Position numbers and translations under genes: made by a program. 41,665 bases of DNA from Planctomycetaceae bacterium (GTDB lineage: Bacteria; Planctomycetota; UBA8742; UBA2392; JABWBM01), in assembly GCA_013360495.1 (NCBI GenBank), contig JABWBM010000003.1:1-41665 (forward strand), written 5' to 3'. Every line of letters begins with the position of its first letter. Positions within the stretch are counted from its first letter, which is position 1. Positions 16,638 through 24,176 of the stretch are shown here, piece after piece. The notes beneath the pieces are model-generated. The model had not been told where the DNA came from, searched no databases, and saw nothing but the letters and a program-made list of their open reading frames with translations.

Positions 16638-18041
16638 CTACAGAGCAATTCTGCGCCACCTTCCGCGCGTAAACCAAGCGACGTAAACCATTGCTAACAC
16701 AATATTTCCGCCACAAACGCAATACCACACCGCCTTCCGGTCGAGGCCCATGCCAACGACCAGAATTGCGGCTGCCGGAAGAATAAGCAAACCATAGACC
16801 AATCCATCGATAATTGCCGGAGCGCGGGTGCTTCCCGCCCCGTTGAGAGCGAGCGAAATCACCACTCCAACCCCCGCGAATGCATAGCTCAAACTGACGA
16901 TGCCGAGATACTCGACGCCGATCTCGATCACGCGAGGCTCGCCGGGAGCGAAAATGCCGACCAATGTTTCAGCCATCCCCTGCGCCACGCCGGTGACGAA
17001 AAGCAAGGTCATGAATGCGCACAGCGCCGCGATCCAGGCGGCATGCTGCGCGCGCCGAACCTTGCGCGCTCCGAGGTTTTGACCGACGTAGGTTGAAGCT
17101 GCGGCCCCCCAGCCCATGGCGATGAACATCGCGACCATATCGAAGCGGATGCCGAGACCAAAGGCGGCGACTTCTGACTGATCCTCCGGAGTGGTGAAGG
17201 TATGGTTCACCAGCGCCACCAGGCCGACGACCGCCAGTACGCGCACGATCATTTGCGCGGAATTCGGTATGCCGAGCGCTACAAGCTTGCGAAGCAACCC
17301 TCCGTCAATGTGCCACTCGCCGCGTTTCGGGAAAACCTGGAACCTCGAGCGTAGGCAGAGGATCAGCGCCAGCGCGCAGCCCACGAGTCGCGCCGCGATC
17401 GTCGCCCATCCGGCGCCCATCAACCCGAGTTCCGGCGCCCCCCAGAGCCCGTAAATCAGGATCGGATCCCAGATCACATTGAGCAGACTCGCCGTGATGA
17501 GGATAATCGTCGGCCCTCGGGCGTCGCCGGCGCCACGAAGGATCGACGTCAGTTGCAGCAGGACGATCATGGCGAAGGTTCCGGCGAACATCAGTTCGAG
17601 ATATTGCGCTGTCAGTTCGAGCACATTCCCGCGCGCGCCCATGGCATAGCCGATCTCGCGGGCGAAGACGGCTCCGCTTACCCCGAAGACAGCCGAGATG
17701 AGAAGCACCAGAACGATCGATTGGCCCGTGACGCGCCGCATGTCCGCTTCCCTGCCCGCCCCCTTGGCGCGGGCGATCATGGCGACAGTAGCGGTGGCGA
17801 TACCGTTGGCGAACACGACAACGATCATCAGCAACGGGTCGCAGTTGCCGACGGCGGCAAGCGGGTCGCGGGCATCGTCCATCCCGCCGATGAAAAATGC
17901 GTCCACAAGGTTGAACGAGCCGTGCAACAACATCGCCACGACCATGGGGAATCCGAAACGCGCCACCCCGCCGAAAAGCGGGCCGTCGACGACGCCGTTG
18001 GAGGCGATCATGACAGGTGTAGATGGAGCGGCCTTCTCCAC
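16638..18041 (-). CDS. MATE-family multidrug/toxin efflux transporter
   Basis: The 467-residue protein has about twelve hydrophobic helices in two related halves. FGFPMVVAMLLHGSFNLVDAFF in the first helix pair and the matching LGIPNSAQMIVRVLAVVGLV in the second half are typical of the MATE/NorM-MatE superfamily. Other landmarks are GAGDARGPTIILI and LNGAGSTRAPAIID at corresponding points. MATE proteins export organic cations or drugs using Na+ or H+ gradients, or flip lipid-linked molecules. The start is uncertain. GTG 18041 is preceded by TGATAAACC 6 bp upstream, as in other putative leaderless genes here; ATG 18011 is possible and would leave the first helix intact. It begins the minus-strand run ending in coaX and is divergent from the Ser/Thr kinase operon. 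Confidence 0.87.
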   Translation of the reverse strand: MEKAAPSTPVMIASNGVVDGPLFGGVARFGFPMVVAMLLHGSFNLVDAFFIGGMDDARDPLAAVGNCDPLLMIVVVFANGIATATVAMIARAKGAGREADMRRVTGQSIVLVLLISAVFGVSGAVFAREIGYAMGARGNVLELTAQYLELMFAGTFAMIVLLQLTSILRGAGDARGPTIILITASLLNVIWDPILIYGLWGAPELGLMGAGWATIAARLVGCALALILCLRSRFQVFPKRGEWHIDGGLLRKLVALGIPNSAQMIVRVLAVVGLVALVNHTFTTPEDQSEVAAFGLGIRFDMVAMFIAMGWGAAASTYVGQNLGARKVRRAQHAAWIAALCAFMTLLFVTGVAQGMAETLVGIFAPGEPRVIEIGVEYLGIVSLSYAFAGVGVVISLALNGAGSTRAPAIIDGLVYGLLILPAAAILVVGMGLDRKAVWYCVCGGNIVLAMVYVAWFTRGRWRRIAL

Positions 18042-18140
18042 GCGGGAGGTTTATCAACCCCTCTCCTTCGAGGAAAGCCGAATGTCGCGCGGCGCACAGA
18101 TGAGTTGGCGGAAATGATGGGCGATTCACGGGCTGTCCTC

Positions 18141-18149
18141 TGCTAAACT
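18141..18149 (+). promoter_or_regulatory. Extended -10 promoter of the kinase operon
   Basis: TGCTAAACT (extended -10) lies 21 bp before GTG 18171, giving a leader of about 15 nt that contains GGAGGG at 18161-18166. No convincing -35 is present, as is common with extended -10 promoters. The same CTCTGCTAA core occurs at 31835-31843. Confidence 0.45.
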
Positions 18150-18170
18150 GCCGCTACCCCGGAGGGACTG

Positions 18171-20918
18171 GTGCCACACGCGGCTCACAAGCTCGAACCT
18201 GACCCGTCGGAGATCGCTCCCGGACGCGGTATCGGCCACTTCGTCATTCAGGAACGCATCGGCCGCGGCGGGATGGGCCACGTCTACAAAGTTCGCGACA
18301 AGGTGCTCGGACGCACTCTGGCGCTCAAGCTGCTTTCACCCATTCATGCCATGGATAGCGAACAGCGCGAGCGCTTCGATCGCGAGATCGTCACGCTCGC
18401 ACGCCTGAACCACCCGAACGTCGTCCCGGTCTATGAAGCGGGTGCCCACGAGGGGTGTCCATTTTATGTGATGGAGTTGATCGAGGGCGAAGACCTCGAC
18501 CGGCGCGTGATGCGTAATGGCGCGTTCGATGAACGCGAAGCGGCGCGTATTATCTTGCAGGTCGCCCAAGGTGTGTCGCACATGCACGAGCGCGACGTGA
18601 TTCACCGTGATATCAAACCCGCCAACATCTTGCTGCGCAAAGACGGCAGCGCGGCACTCACCGACTTCGGCCTTGCGCGCGGGATGAAGCCCGAGCGCAA
18701 CCTGACCCAGACCGGAATGGCAATCGGCACTCCCGCTTACATGTCGCCAGAGCAAGCCAAGGGCGATGTCGCGCTGATCGGACCCGCCACGGATATCTAT
18801 CAATTGGGGGCGACGCTTTACACGCTTGTTACGGGCCTCGAACCTTACAAGGACGTTCCCGCGCACAAGCAGATGATGGCGGTGGTGGAGGGCGCAGGTC
18901 CCGCCTTCGGCGTTGGCGCGGTGAGCGCTCCGCTCCGCGCGATCATCCGCAAGGCCATGGCCCGCAACATCCGCAAGCGCTACCTCACCGTGAAGGCATT
19001 CGCCGATGATATCGAGCGTTTCCTTGCCCATGAGTGGGTTCTGGCGCGCGGTCGCAATCCTGTTGGCCGCGCGCTCTATTGGTTGCGGCGCTATGCGGCA
19101 GCGGTCATAGTTGCCGCTGTCGGTATTGTCATCATCACGTCGGTGATCCTTGTTGGGCTGAACGATCCGGGATATGGGCAAGAGCCGCGTTACGGGGGAA
19201 AGAAGACCTTTCGCGCTGATGCGCCCGCGCCGGAGCTTGAACTTCTCGTTCACGGCGCGACGTCCACGATCACGACGGTGGGGCATACCGTTACGCGCGA
19301 CGCTGCGGAATCGCAAATTGAAATCCTTGCGAAACCCGGGACCACGGCGTTCGGCTGGGGCGACTATCAGGCGGTTGTCGAAGTGCGGGACATTGAACCG
19401 GCGAAAGCGGTGGTGCATTGCTTTGTCGGCGGCGCGCCGGATACGCCGCAATCGGGATTGCGCGTTACCGTCGGGCGCGGCCGGTTTGCGGTCACGGATA
19501 AGGGCTATGAATTGGTGAATCTTCCCGTGGACGACGGCGAGGGCGCGCTCAGACTGACGCTCAACCGTCGCGCGGAATCAATAGAGCTGACTCTCGTCCG
19601 CGGCAACGTCACGGCCGGACAGGCGGTTCTGCGGGATCATTTCCGTCCCGCCGCGAATGAATGCGCTCAAGGCTTTGGAATTGTCAGCGAGGCATCGAGG
19701 TTGACCCTTGGCGAAGTGAGCTATCAACAACTTCCCGAACAGGGGAGCCGCATCCATCTTTTGATGGTGTCGGGAGCGTGGAGCGAGGCCTTGATGCGCA
19801 TCGACGCGTTGCTTGACAACGGCAGCGGCGGCGACGATTTAAAGTTTGCGCGCGGCATCTGCCTTTTGCGCCTGGCCGAGGCGAGCCCAGACGACGATCA
19901 GGCGCGGAAATATTGCGGGGATGCGGTGGCTGCTTTTGACGAGACCAGCGCATCAGCCAACGACACCGGCTTTCACGCCATGCTGATGTTGCTCGACGCA
20001 CAGGTGCTACGCCGCATGCGAGGCTGGAGCGATACAGTGCTCGCACCGTCGCAACTGCGCGCGCTCTTCGGCGCGACGAGAGGTGACGACGGGCGCCGCG
20101 CCGAGGTGGTCTGTGCTTTGCGTGAGGCAATGGTGCGTTTCTCCTTGGCAGCCGGATTTGAGAAGGACGTCCGCGATCTTGCGCGCATCACGGTCGAAGA
20201 AAGCCAGTGGGAGCCGTCGTTATGTCTGCGCGCCTATGAAGACCTGCTCAACAATTCGCCGCCTGAACAACACATGGAAATTCTGGAAGAGATGGCGGGC
20301 AGGCCATCGCTGCGTCACGAACCTCTGCGCTGCGCGCTTCTGCTCGCCCCGCTGGTCGATCAGGCCGCGAGGGGGGATGCCGGCGCAAGCGCGCACAACG
20401 GTTGGGCTAATGCGGTTGAACTTGCTACCCATATTCTTGAGGAATGGACTGTTCCGGAAGACTGGCTGCTGACCGGCAATGAATTGCGGGCCCTGACCTC
20501 CATCGAGAGCGTTCCCTATATAGAAGCCATTGCACGCGGCAGCGAGGACGCGGGACGATATTACGTGTCGCTTTCAGCGAATATCGATTCGCTCGTCGCG
20601 CGCCATCCGGAAATCGCCGAATGGCAGTCATGGCTCGATGCCGTTCACAACGCATTGTTTGCGGAAGAGGCCCCTGATGGGATCGCCGCCTGCAAAGCGG
20701 GAGAGCTGATTTCCCTTCGTGAGGGTGTTCCCGGCGCGTTGCGGGGCCACGTCGACGGACAGGTTTGGCGGGCTATATTCACCGCTCGTTCGTATCATCT
20801 CGAAGGCAACCACGAAGACGCGCGCAAGGCCTGGAAGAGCCTCGGCGCGCGAACGGACATTCTTCCCTGGGCCAGAGACCTCGCGCGGCGAATGGAGTTC
20901 AGCATTGAAACACGGTGA
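18171..20918 (+). CDS. Transmembrane Ser/Thr protein kinase (PknB-type) with large extracytoplasmic domain
   Basis: Residues 25-285 form a complete Hanks-type kinase. The Gly loop is GRGGMGHVY (31-39), with catalytic K53, alpha-C E72, HRDIKPAN (D147, N152), DFG at D165 and an SPE in MSPEQAKG. A single membrane helix follows at about 308-330 (AAAVIVAAVGIVIITSVILV). The remaining 580 or so residues are outside the membrane: a beta-rich part (about 345-520), then an alpha-helical TPR-like part. All catalytic residues are present, so it should be active, presumably sensing an envelope signal. GTG 18171 is supported by GGAGGG at 4 bp. It heads an overlapping operon with the next three genes, whose products are candidate partners or substrates (inference). 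Confidence 0.92.
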   Translation: MPHAAHKLEPDPSEIAPGRGIGHFVIQERIGRGGMGHVYKVRDKVLGRTLALKLLSPIHAMDSEQRERFDREIVTLARLNHPNVVPVYEAGAHEGCPFYVMELIEGEDLDRRVMRNGAFDEREAARIILQVAQGVSHMHERDVIHRDIKPANILLRKDGSAALTDFGLARGMKPERNLTQTGMAIGTPAYMSPEQAKGDVALIGPATDIYQLGATLYTLVTGLEPYKDVPAHKQMMAVVEGAGPAFGVGAVSAPLRAIIRKAMARNIRKRYLTVKAFADDIERFLAHEWVLARGRNPVGRALYWLRRYAAAVIVAAVGIVIITSVILVGLNDPGYGQEPRYGGKKTFRADAPAPELELLVHGATSTITTVGHTVTRDAAESQIEILAKPGTTAFGWGDYQAVVEVRDIEPAKAVVHCFVGGAPDTPQSGLRVTVGRGRFAVTDKGYELVNLPVDDGEGALRLTLNRRAESIELTLVRGNVTAGQAVLRDHFRPAANECAQGFGIVSEASRLTLGEVSYQQLPEQGSRIHLLMVSGAWSEALMRIDALLDNGSGGDDLKFARGICLLRLAEASPDDDQARKYCGDAVAAFDETSASANDTGFHAMLMLLDAQVLRRMRGWSDTVLAPSQLRALFGATRGDDGRRAEVVCALREAMVRFSLAAGFEKDVRDLARITVEESQWEPSLCLRAYEDLLNNSPPEQHMEILEEMAGRPSLRHEPLRCALLLAPLVDQAARGDAGASAHNGWANAVELATHILEEWTVPEDWLLTGNELRALTSIESVPYIEAIARGSEDAGRYYVSLSANIDSLVARHPEIAEWQSWLDAVHNALFAEEAPDGIAACKAGELISLREGVPGALRGHVDGQVWRAIFTARSYHLEGNHEDARKAWKSLGARTDILPWARDLARRMEFSIETR

Positions 20919-21480
20919 ACCAGTGTCGCAGTTGCAAATGATCCTGCTCAGGGAGGAGGCGCCCGCACATCTCAAGGCGCTTTGCAGGGCTATGCGCCGC
21001 GACCTTGACGACGTGCTCGCCGAATTTGGCCTCACCCCGGTGGAGATCGATACCCCGCCGGCGCCGGGGATCGTCAACGCGGGCGAGGCGACACTCGTGC
21101 TGCTTGACGATACGTTCAACCCTGTCCCCGTGCTGATCGAGGGAATGCTCGAAGCGATGGAGGAGTTCGACGTAGTGCTCGGGCCGTCCTTCGACGGACG
21201 GGTCTACGGCGCGGGCTTCGCGTCGGTGGGGGTGGATGTCGCGCAAGAGATTCTCGCGAACATGCCGCACGGAACGATCGATTCGCATCGTGAAATTATC
21301 GGGAAGCGGGGACTGCGAGCCTTTTGGCACGCGCCTTGGTACCGTGGCTGGGATTCCTCGACGCTGAAGTTCGCGCTTGCCCATATGCGCGCGCTCGAAG
21401 CAAGCGAAGATCCCGACTTCACGGCGATCCGCACGTTAAAGGAATTGGCGACGCTGGACACCGGACGGGAACAGGCATGA
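20905..21480 (+). CDS. DUF2064-type glycosyltransferase-like protein, degenerate
   Basis: About 191 residues resemble the DUF2064 / rSAM-selenodomain-associated transferase 1 family. ATLVLLDDTFNPVPVLIEGM stands where family members have the GSDxP motif, and EEFDVVLGPSFDGRVYGAGF matches the VLGPxxDGGYYLIG motif. The usual N-terminal nucleotide-binding segment (FxKxPxPGxVKTRL) is missing, and GSD and DGGYY are altered, so catalysis is doubtful; it may be a non-catalytic relative. The start is ambiguous: TTG 20905 has TGGAG 6 bp upstream and overlaps the kinase stop by 14 bp; GTG 20923 and ATG 20938 are in frame. Its stop overlaps the next gene as ATGA. Remote family match, moderate confidence. 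Confidence 0.55.
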   Translation: MKHGEPVSQLQMILLREEAPAHLKALCRAMRRDLDDVLAEFGLTPVEIDTPPAPGIVNAGEATLVLLDDTFNPVPVLIEGMLEAMEEFDVVLGPSFDGRVYGAGFASVGVDVAQEILANMPHGTIDSHREIIGKRGLRAFWHAPWYRGWDSSTLKFALAHMRALEASEDPDFTAIRTLKELATLDTGREQA

Positions 21481-24176
21481 GACAAAACGACCCGGAGCCG
21501 AAGAATGACCGTCAACAACCCGGCCAAGGCGCCGGCCCCTCGTTTGTTTTCGCTTCATTCATTTTTTTGGGCGTAATTTTTGTCATATCGATCGCCATGT
21601 TCTCGCTCGGCGGTGTCGTGGCCCAGAACTCTTTGCAACCCGACCCAAACCAGCAAAACCCTGACGCCTGGATCGACGACCTCAAGAAAAATACTCAGGA
21701 GCTTCCCGAGCAGGATCTCGCGCGCGCCCAAGCGCTCATCAAGCAGCTTGGGTCGTCCGTCTACCGTGAGAGAGAGCAGGCCACGAGGGAGTTGTTGCTT
21801 CTCCCGCGCCGCGTGGTCGCGCACCTTGCCGATCATCGCAAGCATGCCTCGCCGGAGGTGCGCCATCGCGCCTCGTGGGTCGTCGAGCAGTTTAGAATTT
21901 CGGGCGAAATGCCGCCTTTCGACAGCTATATCGGGCGCGTCGCTGGGCTTGACCAGCAGGTGGTGCGCGAACATCTCGAACCGAAACGCAATGCCATCGA
22001 CGAACTGCTGAACCGTCTACCGGCGGGCGAGATGACGGCCGAGCCGGGAATTTGGGCCCGTCTCTATCCTGCCTGCACGACGGCTGAGCAGCGCTCGAAA
22101 GTGACAGCCATGTTCGCCGCTACGCTTGGCTCTGACCCCACCGTCAAACTCTATCAGGCGCTCCTCGACAGTTATCCACAGCTTTCCCCCGCGCGCTCTG
22201 CGTTGATCGACAGCGTCGGCGACAGCGCTCCGCTCGAACTGGTGCTCGAGCTGGCGCAGGCCAGCGCGGGCGAGCAGGACCTCGGCGTGCGCAGCGCGCG
22301 TGATCGCGTGTTGCGCCGCTTGCGAAAAACGCTCGACGCCGCATCGATGCTCGAGCGTTTCAGCGCGGCTCCCGACGCTTCGATGCGCGTGCTGCTGCTC
22401 GAGCTGGTCAACCTCGCCGAAGCTCCGCCGGAACAGCGCGCCGCTTGGCTGGCGCTTGGAGAGCAGCAGACCGATCCCAAGGTGCGCGACAAATTTGTCG
22501 GTATGGCCGCGCGCGAGGGCCTGCACGAAGTGCTCGACTCGCCCTTGATGGCATCCGGTGGACGCGCGCGTTTCACGATGCTCGCGGCTGTCGGCCGCGA
22601 TGAACATTGGCGCCGTGAGCTCGCCCGCGTTGACAACGATGTGACGCAGGCGGTGACGTGGCTCCCGTGGAGCGGCCTTCCCGTGGCGTCGCAACGTGAC
22701 CTACTTGTGGGGTTACTGGAAAGCGCGAACGGCGACATCCGTCGCGCTGCCATTGGCATGCTTGCCGGGTATGGCGATCCGGCGCTGGTGGATCTAGCGC
22801 TTGGCTGGCTTGCAACGGCTCCGGACCGCACGCCGGTAGCCCTTGAACTACTGGTCGCGCACGCATGGCTTTTGCCCGAGCGCGCGCCTGACGCGCTCAA
22901 ACAACCATGGTTTTCGGGTGCCAGCGCCAGCGCGAAAGCCGCCATCGCCCGCTGGTATGACACCCCGGAATCCGATGCGCTTCTTGAAAAACTTGCCCAC
23001 AGCGACGATCCGGATGCCGCAGGCATTGCCGTGCGCGAAGTGGTTCTGCGGGCCAACACCTTCTTCGCGCGCCAGCTTGCGGTCGCGCACTGCATGAGGC
23101 CCTTCCCCCTGACCGCTTCGACGATCGCGGCGCTCGAACCGACCCCTGAGTCGGCCTTCGCCACACTCAAGCGCATCGTCGATCAGCGCCAGCCGAAAAT
23201 GCTGAGTCAGGAGCGTTCGTCGCCCGACTATCTGCTCGCCCTTTCGCTCGCACTGCACAACGATGACGCGCTGCGTGAGGCGCTCAAGCATGGAACCCTC
23301 GCCGGCGCGCAGGACCGCGCGGCGCTGCTCGCGCTCTACCGCGACGAAGAAGGAGCCAAGGCGCGCGCCGACGCGTTGAAAAGCTACTCCCAAGGACTCC
23401 TGCATCTTACCCCGCTGCTCGTTCATCTCGGTGACGAAGCGACAGTCATTGCCGCGTTGAAGACAGCCGCGGAGTCGAGATCGATTCCTGCCTCGATCGA
23501 CATCGTCGCGCTCACCCGGGCGCTCGCATCGGACGCTGCCCAGCCATCGATGCGGAGCCTGATCGATATCTGCACCAAACCAAACGATGACAAGCTTTTT
23601 GCCGCGTGCGCGCTGCCGCTCTCGCTCAATATCACGCGCGAGCCCTACCTCGACTTGCTCGCCTCCATCGCCATCCGGCGCGACACCGAATCGTTTCGCC
23701 GTTTGCTGGTGATGGCTGCCGCGGGGTCTCCCGCGCTCGACACGGCATGGATCAACGCGCGCCGCGAAGCGTGGGAGTCAAGCAAGCGGGAGAGCACAGA
23801 CCGCGTGTTCGCCCTGCTTGATGCCATCGCCGAGCGCAGCGAGAGTGCGTTGTTGGGTTTCGCTCTTGACGCCATGCGGGAAGGCGGAGACACGAATATG
23901 CGCCTTCCGTCCCTGTTCGCGGCCGCAAGGCTTGGCTCGCGTCATGCGTTGATCGCGGCCGTGAACGAAACGCTTGGCGTTGAATCCGCTCTGGGCGAGC
24001 CCTTGCGCTTTCCGTCGTCGCCGAACGCCGCTGCCTTCCGGCTGGGTGATTATTGCGCCGGTATTCCCGGCAGTGTCAAGGGAATGGACCGGCGGATCGC
24101 ATTCTGGCAATCGACGCGCCATTTGTGGGCATGGGACGTGACGAGTGGAATGTTTACGCGGAGAACCGGGCCATGA
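21477..24176 (+). CDS. Membrane-anchored HEAT-like repeat protein
   Basis: The 899-residue protein begins with a Gln/Pro/Asp-rich cytoplasmic tail (about 1-20) and a single membrane helix (PSFVFASFIFLGVIFVISIA). Everything after that looks like alpha-alpha repeats rich in Ala, Leu, Arg and Glu. HEAT-like examples are YREREQATRELLLLPRRVVA with SPEVRHRASWVVEQF, and GDIRRAAIGMLAGYGDPALV. No enzymatic motif is visible. The topology places the solenoid outside the membrane, on the same side as the kinase sensor domain, so it may be a binding scaffold. Both ends overlap neighbours by ATGA (21477-21480 and 24173-24176), indicating coupled translation. Confidence 0.75.
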   Translation: MRQNDPEPKNDRQQPGQGAGPSFVFASFIFLGVIFVISIAMFSLGGVVAQNSLQPDPNQQNPDAWIDDLKKNTQELPEQDLARAQALIKQLGSSVYREREQATRELLLLPRRVVAHLADHRKHASPEVRHRASWVVEQFRISGEMPPFDSYIGRVAGLDQQVVREHLEPKRNAIDELLNRLPAGEMTAEPGIWARLYPACTTAEQRSKVTAMFAATLGSDPTVKLYQALLDSYPQLSPARSALIDSVGDSAPLELVLELAQASAGEQDLGVRSARDRVLRRLRKTLDAASMLERFSAAPDASMRVLLLELVNLAEAPPEQRAAWLALGEQQTDPKVRDKFVGMAAREGLHEVLDSPLMASGGRARFTMLAAVGRDEHWRRELARVDNDVTQAVTWLPWSGLPVASQRDLLVGLLESANGDIRRAAIGMLAGYGDPALVDLALGWLATAPDRTPVALELLVAHAWLLPERAPDALKQPWFSGASASAKAAIARWYDTPESDALLEKLAHSDDPDAAGIAVREVVLRANTFFARQLAVAHCMRPFPLTASTIAALEPTPESAFATLKRIVDQRQPKMLSQERSSPDYLLALSLALHNDDALREALKHGTLAGAQDRAALLALYRDEEGAKARADALKSYSQGLLHLTPLLVHLGDEATVIAALKTAAESRSIPASIDIVALTRALASDAAQPSMRSLIDICTKPNDDKLFAACALPLSLNITREPYLDLLASIAIRRDTESFRRLLVMAAAGSPALDTAWINARREAWESSKRESTDRVFALLDAIAERSESALLGFALDAMREGGDTNMRLPSLFAAARLGSRHALIAAVNETLGVESALGEPLRFPSSPNAAAFRLGDYCAGIPGSVKGMDRRIAFWQSTRHLWAWDVTSGMFTRRTGP

